Shown here one piece after another: positions 45,862-55,880 of a stretch of 64,000 nt of DNA. Both the position numbers and the translations under genes were made by a program. Under the pieces are notes generated by a model that saw only the letters and a list, made by a program, of their open reading frames with translations, ran no database searches and was not told the DNA's origin. Every line of letters starts with the position of its first letter. Within the stretch, counting starts at the first letter, position 1. Source of the DNA: Chitinophaga sp. YR627 (GTDB lineage: Bacteria > Bacteroidota > Bacteroidia > Chitinophagales > Chitinophagaceae); assembly GCF_900114995.1 (NCBI RefSeq), contig NZ_FOUX01000002.1:124001-188000 (forward strand), read 5' to 3'.

Positions 45862-47535
45862 ATGTCCAAAGAAAAGAATGGCCGCACATCGGCTGCAGAA
45901 AAACAGTCCCTTGTTGACGTACAACACATCCGTACACAGGTGGTACAGGACAGAACCCTCTTCAACCTCGATGCCGTGGGCCGCAATTACAAACTGGGCC
46001 AGGCATATAAAAGCGTCCGCAACCTGAAGCTGACAGATAAGAATAATATTCAACTGAAAACATATGCTGAATACCTGCAACTGTATAAAAAATTCCTGGA
46101 CCTGACACCACTGATCGAAGAAAAGCCACGCCCCTCCTATCCTTCCGGCGAAAGCTATCTGAATACCTATAGCCTGCTGCGTTTTCCCCGCGGCAAGGTA
46201 CTGGTGATGGTACATGCCGATATCTTCACACAGGTACAGGATCGTGTCAACAGATATGTACTTGATCTCGGCCGTGATGGTTTCTGGGCGACGATCCACG
46301 TTGTAAAAGGCGGAAAACCTGCCTATATCAGGAATTACATCCGTAGTAAATCCCCGGCGGGCGTCGTGATGGTGGGCGCTATACCCGTTGCCTGGTTTGA
46401 AATGGATGATGACTTCAATGGGGCACATGCTGAGTTTCCCTGCGACCTTTTCTACATGGATACCAATGGTACCTGGACAGATGCGGATGCTGATGGTAAA
46501 TACAATGCCGTTAGCGGAGATGTAAGTCCGGAGATATGGGTAGGCCGTATCTGGACGCCTACTGCCAGTGGCAATGATGTCACATTGATCAATAATTATT
46601 TTGACCGCAATCACCTGTTCCGTACCGGCGGACTGGGACATTCCCGTTCTGCGCTTGCTTATGTGGAAGATGACTGGACAGGCTTTGATGATTGTGAAAT
46701 GGATCTGATGACTCCTTCTGCCTATATTACCAAATACACTAACCCTGACATTACAGACGCGGATCTGTATAAAACGGAGATCAACCGTACACGTTCCTTT
46801 GTACAGCTCTGTTCTCACTCGTCTCCTCATGTACACTCTTTCCGGATCCCTTCTGAGGGTACGACGGAATGGATCGACCGGTCTTATTTCAGAGATGAAC
46901 GCTGCCCGAATGCTAATTTCTTCAACCTGTTCTGTTGCAGTACGGCACGTTTCACAGAGAATGATTATCTCGGCGGATGGTACATTTTTGATAAAAGCGG
47001 TGGTGAGACCAATATGGGTCTGACAGTCGTAGGTAGTACCAAAACAGGGTCCATGTTATTCTTTGCTGATTTCTATGAGCCTATCGGCAAGGGCAGTTGC
47101 ATCGGACAGGCAATGGTACAGTGGTGGCAGGCACGTGGCGCTGATCATGATCTGGGAGAAAGACAATGGTTCTATGGTATGAGTATTCTGGGTGATCCCA
47201 CGCTGACCTGGTGGAAGGGAGCTGTTCCAAGATTACAGGAGCCTGCAGAAGGCGCTGTATTCAATCATTATCCACGGACACTGACATTCCGCTGGTTGCC
47301 GGTGAATATTCCGGGTGCTACCTATTCCCTGGAAGTAGACGCTTTTGGCGCTATCAATGCCGGACAATGGGCGGCACAATCGTTCCGTAGTTTTGGCGTA
47401 TACCACAACATTACAGGCACTTCTTTCAACCACAGTTTTGTTGGCGCACAACCTGGCCGCTGGCGTGTAAGAGCAAAAGTAGGCGACCGCTATTGTTCCT
47501 GGTCTGAATGGTCCTATTTCCGTTTCACCATCTGA
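45862..47535 (+). CDS. C25/gingipain-like cysteine peptidase without signal peptide
   Basis: 557 residues from ATG 45862 (an upstream ATG at 45826 lies inside the -7 box). The alpha/beta region contains KSPAGVVMVGAIPVAWFEMD, an Asp-rich possible Ca site (DTNGTWTDADADGKY), LCSHSSPHVHSF with H319 and FFNLFCCSTARF with C358/C359. The order and spacing of His and Cys resemble gingipain-type clan CD peptidases. The C-terminal 100 residues form an Ig/FnIII-like beta domain (YSLEVDAFGA, GRWRVRAKVGD). There is neither signal peptide nor T9SS domain, which is unexpected. Catalytic status is unproven. Confidence 0.65.
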   Translation: MSKEKNGRTSAAEKQSLVDVQHIRTQVVQDRTLFNLDAVGRNYKLGQAYKSVRNLKLTDKNNIQLKTYAEYLQLYKKFLDLTPLIEEKPRPSYPSGESYLNTYSLLRFPRGKVLVMVHADIFTQVQDRVNRYVLDLGRDGFWATIHVVKGGKPAYIRNYIRSKSPAGVVMVGAIPVAWFEMDDDFNGAHAEFPCDLFYMDTNGTWTDADADGKYNAVSGDVSPEIWVGRIWTPTASGNDVTLINNYFDRNHLFRTGGLGHSRSALAYVEDDWTGFDDCEMDLMTPSAYITKYTNPDITDADLYKTEINRTRSFVQLCSHSSPHVHSFRIPSEGTTEWIDRSYFRDERCPNANFFNLFCCSTARFTENDYLGGWYIFDKSGGETNMGLTVVGSTKTGSMLFFADFYEPIGKGSCIGQAMVQWWQARGADHDLGERQWFYGMSILGDPTLTWWKGAVPRLQEPAEGAVFNHYPRTLTFRWLPVNIPGATYSLEVDAFGAINAGQWAAQSFRSFGVYHNITGTSFNHSFVGAQPGRWRVRAKVGDRYCSWSEWSYFRFTI

Positions 47536-47562
47536 TAATAACCCACAAGCCCACAAATAGAG

Positions 47563-47599
47563 GGTGACCGCTCCGAAAGGGAGACGGTCACCTTTCTTT
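47563..47599. terminator. Hairpin terminator
   Basis: GGTGACCG (47563-47570) pairs with CGGTCACC (47585-47592), plus an inner CTCC/GGAG pairing. TTTCTTTT follows. Between convergent genes. Confidence 0.8.
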
Positions 47600-48771
47600 T
47601 AATATTCTCCGGAGGCACCGCCACCACCGCCGGTACCGCCACCATAATTGTACTGGTCCGGTTGAGGTGAAGGTGTATGACTCATTGTTTGTGCGATTAT
47701 CAGGGATTCTATCTGCACTGCTTCCATCATATTCCGTTCATTTGCAGAATCGGCAGTAAAGCCATTACGGGGTACTTTCAGGTAGCGCATCAATCCGTAG
47801 GCAACGCCGATCATCAGCAGTCCGCCGATAGTCATTGCCACTTCCAGTGGCGCCACGCTATGATAAAAGCGAATGGTATACACCATGGCAGCGATCAGCA
47901 GTAATCCCACACCGATCAGGATCCGGTCTTTTCTACGAATGCCGAGACAGATGTACAACAGTGGCAATACAATTGTCAGGATCCAGAAGATCCAGCCGCC
48001 TGCAATATCCTGTCCTTCCTGCAGATCGAGGTTGAACATTTCGATGCTCAGTTCTCTTACCACAAAATAGTTGCCACCCATGTACAGTGTCAGGAGGGAT
48101 ACTCCCTGCAGTACCAGTAAGCAGGATTTATAATGCCGGTAGGTATGCACCTTAGATAATTTTAAACTTGCAAGATATACTCCCAGGGATACCAGCATCA
48201 CTGTAAACGGAACAACGATCTTCCCGGATGTACCCAGGGATTCCAGTATGGAAAACAACAGTGCCAGGAGTGATAAGTGTGCTACGATACTCATTCCCAC
48301 ATCTGCAAAACGCAGTACAAATAAAGTGGATAGTATCAGGGTAACCAGGCAATAGCCCCATGGATTACCTTCGGCATTCGCAGCGAGAATCACACCACCC
48401 AGGATAAAGCCACCGGCTATCCATATCAGGGCGGCATCTGCACCGGACTTATAATGTTTCTTATCCTTCACCATGAACTCTGCTATTGCATATGAGCCGG
48501 CGCCAAAAAAGAAACAAAGCACCGAAAATGCTTTTTCACTCATGGCGCTTACCATGATCAGACAGAAAAGTCCGAAGGAAAACTGCATGATGATGGTGGT
48601 CAATATAAAAATACCGATCCGCATGTAGGGATTAGGTGTGTAGAGATCAACCGGATAGGCAGTCCTGACCGCTTCCAGTTCTTCAGGCGTAATAAAGGCT
48701 CTTTCTCTGGCGTCTTCCGCCTGTTCCTGTATATCGCGGTTATCTAAAGATTTACTGTTATATGCGATCAT
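47599..48771 (-). CDS. DUF4401-type membrane protein with Gly-rich tail
   Basis: 390 residues with about ten membrane helices after a charged N-terminal region containing ITPEELEAVRTAYPVDLY. The sequence and the pairing with a DUF2157 gene fit DUF4401. The C-terminus is a low-complexity tail (YNYGGGTGGGGGASGEY). The ATG overlaps the stop of the upstream gene (ATGA), so the two are translationally coupled. Function unknown. Confidence 0.75.
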   Translation of the reverse strand: MIAYNSKSLDNRDIQEQAEDARERAFITPEELEAVRTAYPVDLYTPNPYMRIGIFILTTIIMQFSFGLFCLIMVSAMSEKAFSVLCFFFGAGSYAIAEFMVKDKKHYKSGADAALIWIAGGFILGGVILAANAEGNPWGYCLVTLILSTLFVLRFADVGMSIVAHLSLLALLFSILESLGTSGKIVVPFTVMLVSLGVYLASLKLSKVHTYRHYKSCLLVLQGVSLLTLYMGGNYFVVRELSIEMFNLDLQEGQDIAGGWIFWILTIVLPLLYICLGIRRKDRILIGVGLLLIAAMVYTIRFYHSVAPLEVAMTIGGLLMIGVAYGLMRYLKVPRNGFTADSANERNMMEAVQIESLIIAQTMSHTPSPQPDQYNYGGGTGGGGGASGEY

Positions 48772-49754
48772 GCTTTTTTCAGTTTTTTGTTCAGTTTCAC
48801 AAGTAAGATCACGAAGGCAATAGCCGATATGATGAAGTATAATAATCCGGCGTAAATAGCACCGATATCATCTATCTCTATTAGCAACTGTACCAGTATA
48901 TAACTCAACCCGATATAAGCATAAAGGGTAATGATCAATGCGAAATAGAAAGATTTATGTTTAATGGCCTGCCACATGAACAGTGCTACGGCGCCTGTGA
49001 GGAGGAAAGCCCAGAGGGCGATAGCGCCATCAAAAGCGGTAAACAGACCCGCCAGTGTCGCAATGAGAAATACGTGTACACCAAAGTTGCTGTAAGTAAA
49101 AGTGAAGTGTGCTTTGATATTTTTATACTTACTCACAGCAGCAGCGGCCACCAGGATGATACCGAGCAGTAGTCCGCTATAGATCAAAGGCGCACTGCTG
49201 AAATCATTATTTGTCAGCAATTGCAAAGGCGTCACGGTTACTCCCATCCAGGCGGCGAGGTTGGTGATGCCCATACTCAATACGCCGAGATGATCGAAGT
49301 AATATGCGGCTCCAAACAGGATGGCCATTGGAATAAAGGTCGCCATGCCGTAGCGCGTACCAAATACATTATACTGTACCTGTAAATACGTGATGAAAGT
49401 GATCAGCAACAAACAGCCTAACAGGAGGATGTAGTCAAAGAGCACATTCGGGGCAGGCACCTTCTCTTTCGAGAATGGCAATTTGTGTTTAAGGCAGTAA
49501 TAAAAACAGCCTGCACATGCAAGCGCAATCGCAAGTAGGATCACCTGGTGACCGATCGTATCGATATTCTCATACACGAGAATACCCAATCCACCGCTCA
49601 ATAACAGTACGCCGAGGTAGAGGATGGTCTTTAGTTCCCAGTGTACAGAAAATAGCCTGTGAGCAGTGACAGTCCGGATCTTTTCTGCAGATGTTGCGGA
49701 GATAATACCTTCTTTTTGAAGTCGTTCAAACAATTCTTGGTCCATAGCATTCAA
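48768..49754 (-). CDS. DUF2157 membrane protein
   Basis: 328 residues. The N-terminal soluble region has LFERLQKEGIISATSAEKIR, the DUF2157 signature, followed by about ten hydrophobic segments. It forms an operon with the DUF4401 gene. The third gene often found with such pairs (GDYXXLXY protein) is absent here. Probably an inner membrane complex of unknown role. Confidence 0.8.
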   Translation of the reverse strand: MNAMDQELFERLQKEGIISATSAEKIRTVTAHRLFSVHWELKTILYLGVLLLSGGLGILVYENIDTIGHQVILLAIALACAGCFYYCLKHKLPFSKEKVPAPNVLFDYILLLGCLLLITFITYLQVQYNVFGTRYGMATFIPMAILFGAAYYFDHLGVLSMGITNLAAWMGVTVTPLQLLTNNDFSSAPLIYSGLLLGIILVAAAAVSKYKNIKAHFTFTYSNFGVHVFLIATLAGLFTAFDGAIALWAFLLTGAVALFMWQAIKHKSFYFALIITLYAYIGLSYILVQLLIEIDDIGAIYAGLLYFIISAIAFVILLVKLNKKLKKA

Positions 49755-49810
49755 ATGACCCGGGAAAATATAACAAATAATTCATATTGACAAGATTCCC
49801 GTGGAAAAGA

Positions 49811-49850
49811 AACAGGCTGTCTCCGGAGTGGATACCGGTGACAGCCTGTT
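49811..49850 (-). terminator. Hairpin terminator for the 49872-50405 gene
   Basis: AACAGGCTGTC (49811-49821) pairs perfectly with GACAGCCTGTT (49840-49850). On the minus strand a T-rich tail (TTTCTTTTCC) follows. Confidence 0.65.
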
Positions 49851-49871
49851 AGCTGAGAGGATGTTATATCG

Positions 49872-50405
49872 TTAATTACCCCAGGTCACATTGATGTTAT
49901 GTGCTTTGGCGTACGCTTTTCCTTCGTTGGTCAGTTTGATGAACAGTTCTTCAAAGTGCGCTGCGTATTTGTTATCGATCTCCAGTGCCAGGGCAGCGAT
50001 ATCTTCTTTGGATCCACCACTGTCACAAAGTTTTGCCAGGGCGGTATATTCATTCTGGTAAACCGGCAATACATATTCATGTAAAGCGATTGAGGTTTGC
50101 AGCATCTCTTTTGTTTCATCGGTCTGCTTCAGGGCCTTGATATCTTTCAGTGCTTTCTCGATGTACTTTGCTTTGCTGTCTACCATGGTGAATGCCTGAT
50201 TCTTAGCGGTATCCCCCTTTACGCCCTCGTACTTCACAGTAGTGGCGATGAGCATTCTGGTGAAATTCTCACTGGCGAAATCATTGAACATATTGGTATT
50301 GAGTACTGCCCTGTCAAAATAATTTTCGGGGGTGGGGTTAGTACATGCGGTAAAAGCCAGGAATAAACCCAGGACGAACATGTACATGATTTGTTTTGCT
50401 TTCAT
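49872..50405 (-). CDS. Hypothetical helical lipoprotein
   Basis: 177 residues with a lipoprotein signal ending at Cys21 (LFLAFTAC). The mature part is entirely helical and amphipathic (SKAKYIEKALKDIKALKQTD, SKEDIAALALEID, HFEELFIKLTNEGKAYAKAH), like four-helix periplasmic proteins. No family recognised. It is the minus-strand neighbour of the divergent inhibitor gene at 50543. Confidence 0.65.
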   Translation of the reverse strand: MKAKQIMYMFVLGLFLAFTACTNPTPENYFDRAVLNTNMFNDFASENFTRMLIATTVKYEGVKGDTAKNQAFTMVDSKAKYIEKALKDIKALKQTDETKEMLQTSIALHEYVLPVYQNEYTALAKLCDSGGSKEDIAALALEIDNKYAAHFEELFIKLTNEGKAYAKAHNINVTWGN

Positions 50406-50542
50406 GTTGGCTTTTTTAAACGGGCGAAAGGCAGCAATTATCGTTCCATAACCAAATATAACAGCCTGATTATCTTTCTGGCCTGATGATTGCCGCAGTT
50501 AAACCGTACTGTTATCCTCAATTTCCATTAAAACCTGCTATT

Positions 50543-50842
50543 ATGGAAACCGAATCCAAAAAGATAAAACAAGGGACCTCTTTACCTGTTATCCTGCCCG
50601 ATCTTGGTACTGCCGGCTTCCACTGGTATTACAGGGTGAGTAATACGGACTGTGTAGAAGTCAGCCCGCATGACGAGGAAGCAGAAGCCATCCGGCAGGA
50701 AGCACGTATCAATAATGAAGAATCCTTTGTGATCAACGGGAAGGAGCCTGGACAGGCCACAGTCACTTTTGAGCAACGCCGCACCTGGGAAACGGAGGGG
50801 CCTGCTATCAACTCAAGAAGATTCGAAATAACGGTGATCTGA
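50543..50842 (+). CDS. I42/chagasin-like protease inhibitor candidate
   Basis: 99 residues from ATG 50543; an upstream ATG at 50486 adds 19 residues without clear role. The arrangement fits I42 inhibitors: a GTAGFHWYY loop (in place of NPTTGY/F-W), a GKEPGQATVTFEQ strand and RRTWE (in place of RPW). The predicted fold is all-beta. I42 proteins block papain-like cysteine peptidases. There is no signal peptide, so it would act inside the cell. A C25-like peptidase without signal peptide lies 3 kb upstream. Assignment is by motif and moderate. Confidence 0.55.
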   Translation: METESKKIKQGTSLPVILPDLGTAGFHWYYRVSNTDCVEVSPHDEEAEAIRQEARINNEESFVINGKEPGQATVTFEQRRTWETEGPAINSRRFEITVI

Positions 50843-51101
50843 CCTGTTTTTTGGATTCTTCTTTTTTAAAACCTACCATCTTCAGACCCCGATAGCTGTA
50901 AAAACAGTCTATCCCTTACCTGTTTTAATTATTGAAATAAAAAATATATATTCCCTCACCCACCCTTTTTTTTCATTTCCGAGTATTTACCTGTGAAAGT
51001 TAACTGTTGCTGGCGGATGCTTCCTTCAGGGGCCTCCGTAATTGTGCATGGCTATAAGCCTATACCCTGCCAATTTATTGACCGAAATCTAATGACCGTT
51101 C

Positions 51102-53549
51102 ATGAAGCGCATCTTTACTATTACCCTATTATTGTCCATCTATACCAGCACGCAGTTATTGTATGCACAGACCTTTACACCGATCACCGTAACAGGTTAT
51201 AATGCAGACATTGTAGCAGAAGCAGGTACCGATGCGGTAGCGGTAACGTCTACCGTGATCGATGGCAGCAACCACATATTGCATACCCAGGCATTCGCAG
51301 CTACAAATGGTATCGGCGGTGGCATCGTTGACAATGGTACTTTTGTCAGCGGTACCCGTACCTACCAGATGAGCCCTTATACGGCTCCCAATGCCTTATA
51401 CTTGTCCGCCAATGGCAATGTGGCCAACTCCCTGGCGGCAGGCACATTAACGCTTGCGACACCGGCGATGTACAGTAAACTGAGTATTCTGGCCTTTGGT
51501 ACAGAGAACAACAGTACAGTCATTGTCACCCTCAATTTTACAGATGGCACATCTTCCAATGCGGGCACTTTGCAGATCAAGGACTGGTTTTTCGGAACAC
51601 CTTTTATCTTCAGCGGGATGGGGCGCCTTACGCGAACGACCACCTTTCCGACGGTAGACGGATTGCCCAGCAATCCCCGTATGTATTCCTTTGATTTCAA
51701 CATCCCCTGTGCGGACCAGTCTAAGCTGGTCAGCTCTGTTTCATTCCTGTATGTGCAGGGACCGAATATCAGTTCGCGGGCACTGATTGTTGGTCTGTCG
51801 GGCGAATCATTTACCCCGCTTACCTACACCAGTACTAAAACAGACGCTGTCTGCGGCGGCGCCAGTGGTAGTATAGCGGTTACGGCGACCGGTGGCTCAC
51901 AACCACTCTCCTACAGCTGGAATACCACGCCGGTACAGACTACGCCTACGGCGACCGGACTGGCAGGCGGTACATATACCCTGGCGATCAGGGACGCGAA
52001 TAACTGTGTCACCAATGTGACAGCAACCGTTGAGATGTTGTCTACGGCCACATTGACCGCTACAGCAACACCCACACAGATCTGTGCCGGCGAGACGTCA
52101 ACACTCAGTGTGACTGCCAGCGGCGGGACGGTCATTAATTATTCCTGGACACCAGGAGCCGGTACCGGGAACAGTATTACAGTAACACCTGCCGATACCA
52201 CTGCTTATATCGTTTCTGCACAGGACCAATTTGGCTGTACGGTGAGAGATACGGTGGAAGTAGCAGTTAAACCTACACCTGTTGCTGACTTTAGTGTGTT
52301 ACCAGATACGGTTTGTCTGGGAACAGGTAACACGTTGACCTTTACAGGAACTGCAGGTCCTGCTGCCACTTATAACTGGCACAACTTTGCCGGCGCCACG
52401 GTGCAAAGCGGTACAGGAGTGGGACCCTACGATATCCGTTTCAATGCAGCCGGGCAATACCCGGTACAGTTACAGATCACGGAAGATGGCTGCGTATCGG
52501 CGATGACCACGCATACTATAGTAGTATCACAACCACCAATAGCTGCTTTCACTGTCAGCAAAACGCCCGTTTGTGCAGGTGAGTCCATTACTATAACCTA
52601 TACCGGCAGTAACGGTCCGGATGCAGTGCCTACCTGGAACTGGGGAGGCGGTGCTGTCAGAAGCGGCACTGGTTATGGACCCTATATGATCACTTATGAG
52701 CGAAACGGCACCATTACTTTTTCTATACAGGATGGTGTGTGCGCAGATACGGCGGCGCCTGTGGCCATTACCGCCATACCGATACCCGTACCTGATTTCT
52801 CAACAGATCTGACGACAGCCTGTGCACCGCAGGAGATCAGCTTTACCAACCTGTCACAGCTGGCCGATAGTTATACCTGGTCACTGGGCAATGGTACACA
52901 AACCACTGAAGAAGACCCCGTATGTAACTATACCGTGCCTGGCGTCTATACCGTTTCACTGACCGCCAGCTCCCAGGGATTATGTACAAGAACCATTACA
53001 AAGACAGCCCTGATCAACATACTGACACCGCCTGTAGCAGCTTTCAGCGCGGCCCCTGGAGAGAATGTACCGGTAGAATTCAAGAATGGCTCGTTTACGT
53101 TCAATAACACTTCGGAGAACGCAGTCAGCTACAGCTGGGATTTCGGAGATGGTAATTCCGCGGACACAGAAGACGCACAGCACAAATATGAACTACCCGG
53201 CAGCTACAGAGTAACCCTTTACGCAGCAAATGAGATCGGCTGTACTGACAGCATCAGCCATGCATGGTACATCGTAACGCCTGATCTGGTACTGGAAATT
53301 CCGAATGTATTTAGTCCGAATGGAGACGGGATCAATGACAACTGGAGCGTGGATGGTCTGAAAGCAAGACCAATGGCTACAACAGAAATCTATAACCGCT
53401 GGGGCCAGATTGTATTTACGGGCATCGGTTATACCCCATGGGATGGCACCAGACGCGGTCAGCCACTACCAGTGGGTACTTATTATTATGTCATCAAAAC
53501 ATCGGCAGACGAAAAGCCCTACACTGGATGGGTGGCGCTGCTACGGTAA
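51102..53549 (+). CDS. T9SS type B surface protein with PKD and SprB-like repeats
   Basis: 815 residues with a Sec signal (about 1-22). Then come a family-specific N-terminal beta domain (YNADIVAEAGTDAVAVTST to about 235), a SprB-like repeat with SGSIAVTATGGSQPLSYSW, several PKD/Ig-like domains (for example TFNNTSENAVSYSWDFGDGN) and the C-terminal CHU_C/type B sorting domain (VFSPNGDGINDNW, YNRWGQIVF, PVGTYYYVIK). Type B cargo is exported across the outer membrane by T9SS and stays on or leaves the surface. A paralogous gene follows after 32 bases. Confidence 0.88.
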   Translation: MKRIFTITLLLSIYTSTQLLYAQTFTPITVTGYNADIVAEAGTDAVAVTSTVIDGSNHILHTQAFAATNGIGGGIVDNGTFVSGTRTYQMSPYTAPNALYLSANGNVANSLAAGTLTLATPAMYSKLSILAFGTENNSTVIVTLNFTDGTSSNAGTLQIKDWFFGTPFIFSGMGRLTRTTTFPTVDGLPSNPRMYSFDFNIPCADQSKLVSSVSFLYVQGPNISSRALIVGLSGESFTPLTYTSTKTDAVCGGASGSIAVTATGGSQPLSYSWNTTPVQTTPTATGLAGGTYTLAIRDANNCVTNVTATVEMLSTATLTATATPTQICAGETSTLSVTASGGTVINYSWTPGAGTGNSITVTPADTTAYIVSAQDQFGCTVRDTVEVAVKPTPVADFSVLPDTVCLGTGNTLTFTGTAGPAATYNWHNFAGATVQSGTGVGPYDIRFNAAGQYPVQLQITEDGCVSAMTTHTIVVSQPPIAAFTVSKTPVCAGESITITYTGSNGPDAVPTWNWGGGAVRSGTGYGPYMITYERNGTITFSIQDGVCADTAAPVAITAIPIPVPDFSTDLTTACAPQEISFTNLSQLADSYTWSLGNGTQTTEEDPVCNYTVPGVYTVSLTASSQGLCTRTITKTALINILTPPVAAFSAAPGENVPVEFKNGSFTFNNTSENAVSYSWDFGDGNSADTEDAQHKYELPGSYRVTLYAANEIGCTDSISHAWYIVTPDLVLEIPNVFSPNGDGINDNWSVDGLKARPMATTEIYNRWGQIVFTGIGYTPWDGTRRGQPLPVGTYYYVIKTSADEKPYTGWVALLR

Positions 53550-53581
53550 TAAATTTAGTATCAACCAAAAATACCAATTGA

Positions 53582-55540
53582 ATGAAACGTGTTCTAATTG
53601 TTGCCTCCATGCTGGTAATATGTGCCTGCCGGCTATATGCACAAACCTATACGCCTATAGCTGTAACGGGTTACAACAATGATGGTGTTGCAGAAGCAGG
53701 CATAAACGCTACCGCCGTGACTAGTACAGGCCTGGATATCCAGGAAAAGATCCTGTATACTTTTGATTTTGCTGCGCTTAACAACCTGGATGCGGGTATA
53801 CCCAATGACGGTCTTTTCTCCACAGGCTTACGTACTTACCAGATGGCCGATTATACCGGCAACAACGTATTGTACATGTCTAAAAACGGAGGTGTTAACC
53901 TGACAACAGGTTTAGACACCCTGACATTTGTTACACCCGGCGCTTACAGTAAGATCAGTTTTCTCTGTTATTCTACAGAGCAAAGCAGTACAGTGTCTAT
54001 TACCTTTAATTATACAGACGGCACGCATTCCGTTCCTGATACCTCTACCATCCTTGACTGGTTTGGTGGTACCAATCCTGTTTTTGACAGCTATGGCCGT
54101 ATCAAAAGACAGGCAGCAGGCCCTTACAGTGTGGAAGGTCTCAGTTCGAATGACCCACGTATCTATTGTATCGATATAGCTCCTGCCTGTGAAAACCAGG
54201 CAAAGGATATTGAATCTGTTACCATCAGCTATGTACAGAGCGGCGATCCCGGCAACAGTTCAAGAGCCGTTTTCCTGGCTGTATCCGGTCAGGCATATGT
54301 ACCTATCGCAGTGACCACAGAAGTGACTAAAGCCACCTGTGGCAATAGTGATGGCAGTGTACAGGCAACAGCAAGCGGCGGTTCTTTCCCCCTGAGCTAT
54401 TCCTGGAATACAACACCCGTACAGACAACAGAAACCGCTACTGGTGTAGCAGCAGGCACCTATACATTGACAGTGACCGATGCGAATGGTTGTCCGGCGG
54501 ATTTCACCGCAGACGTGAGTGAAGAATCCATGATCCTGCTGAAGGCACTGGCCAAACCAGGCGATATCTGTACCGGCACTGACACGAAGGTCTGGGCGAT
54601 TCCGACAGGCGGACGGATGCAGTCCTATACCTGGGAACCCGGCACCAGAACTGACTCAAGTTTCACAATTTCACCAGATACCACGACGACTTTCAAACTG
54701 ACCGGTGTTGATGAAAATGGATGTATCGTGATGGACAGCATCAGGATCACCGTTACAAAAAAACCGGACGCACCGCTGGTAACACCGGTGACGCTTTGTC
54801 CGGACAGTACGGCGACTCTGAATATCACCAACGCCAGCACACCATTTACCTACAACTGGTACACCTTCCCTTCCGGAGGTAGCGTAGAAGGTACCGGCGC
54901 AACCTATGAGACGCCAGCCATCACGGCAGAAACGACTTTATATGTGGAGGCAGTGAATGGTCCGTGTGCAAGTGACAGGACAGCGGTGACGGTCACTCCG
55001 TTTGACAGGGCAGCAACCCCGGTCGTGAAAGCAGGTACGATCACCGCCACTGGCGTGACCTTTACCTGGGATCCGGTCCCTGGAGCTACCGGCTACCTCG
55101 TATCTGTGGATGGAGGTGCTTACATCGCTCCGAGCAGCGGCAATACAGGTACAACACATCTGGTGAGCGGTATTACCAATCAGCAGTCCATCAATATTAA
55201 AGTAATCGCCCTGGGACCACTGGCTTGTCAGAATAGTCTGCCAGGTCTGGCCAGCGCCAAACCTAAACCAGGGGAAATCTTTATTCCAAATGCCTTTACA
55301 CCAAACGGTGATGGTAAGAATGATTACTTTAAACCGGAGGGTACTTCTATCTCTTCGATCGAGATGAAAGTGTTCAATCAGTGGGGTGAGCTGATCTATC
55401 AGACGAACCAGCTGACCGGATGGAATGGTACTTATAATGGTAAACTACAGCCATCAGGCGTATATAGCTATACTGTCAGGATCAATATGACGGATAAAAC
55501 CAGTGTAGTTAAAAAAGGAGCCATCAATTTGTTACGCTAA
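53582..55540 (+). CDS. T9SS type B surface protein, paralogue of upstream gene
   Basis: 652 residues with a Sec signal. The N-terminal domain (YNNDGVAEAGINATAVTST to about 235) is clearly related to that of the upstream protein, as is the SprB-like repeat with LSYSWNTTPVQTT, almost identical in both. It then diverges: Ig-like domains and an FnIII-like segment (ITATGVTFTWDPVPGATGYL) instead of PKD. The type B sorting domain is AFTPNGDGKNDYF and VFNQWGELIYQ. Probably an adhesin or gliding-related surface protein. Co-transcribed with its paralogue. Confidence 0.88.
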   Translation: MKRVLIVASMLVICACRLYAQTYTPIAVTGYNNDGVAEAGINATAVTSTGLDIQEKILYTFDFAALNNLDAGIPNDGLFSTGLRTYQMADYTGNNVLYMSKNGGVNLTTGLDTLTFVTPGAYSKISFLCYSTEQSSTVSITFNYTDGTHSVPDTSTILDWFGGTNPVFDSYGRIKRQAAGPYSVEGLSSNDPRIYCIDIAPACENQAKDIESVTISYVQSGDPGNSSRAVFLAVSGQAYVPIAVTTEVTKATCGNSDGSVQATASGGSFPLSYSWNTTPVQTTETATGVAAGTYTLTVTDANGCPADFTADVSEESMILLKALAKPGDICTGTDTKVWAIPTGGRMQSYTWEPGTRTDSSFTISPDTTTTFKLTGVDENGCIVMDSIRITVTKKPDAPLVTPVTLCPDSTATLNITNASTPFTYNWYTFPSGGSVEGTGATYETPAITAETTLYVEAVNGPCASDRTAVTVTPFDRAATPVVKAGTITATGVTFTWDPVPGATGYLVSVDGGAYIAPSSGNTGTTHLVSGITNQQSINIKVIALGPLACQNSLPGLASAKPKPGEIFIPNAFTPNGDGKNDYFKPEGTSISSIEMKVFNQWGELIYQTNQLTGWNGTYNGKLQPSGVYSYTVRINMTDKTSVVKKGAINLLR

Positions 55541-55564
55541 ACCTGCAACAGACCCGTTTTATTC

Positions 55565-55600
55565 AGGGGTTGTCCACCTATGGCTGGACAACCCCTTTTT
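55565..55600 (+). terminator. Hairpin terminator
   Basis: AGGGGTTGTCCA (55565-55576) pairs perfectly with TGGACAACCCCT (55585-55596), followed by TTTTATT. Confidence 0.85.
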
Positions 55601-55880
55601 ATTACCCGGAAAAATACCCCGGAACCTTTGAAAAAGACAACTATTGAATTAAATAGTGAAAATCACCCTGTTTATGCCGGCAGGCAGCATATTCGTAAAT
55701 ATATAACTACCAATCAGTTAAGAGAATACTTGATAATATAGTTATTTCCCCAGCAACCCCGGCCATTAAAAAACTTTGAATTTTACAACTATTCATTTGA
55801 ATGGAACAATCTTAAGAACAGGATTCTTACCAATTTTACAGTACAATTTTTAAGGTACTCAACGGACATCAAGACAGTTA

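Noticed and set aside
45835-46836. 333-codon antisense frame opposite the C25-like gene
   Set aside because: Lies opposite a coding sequence with clear motifs; its translation is Cys/His/Ile-rich without domain, typical of antisense shadow frames.
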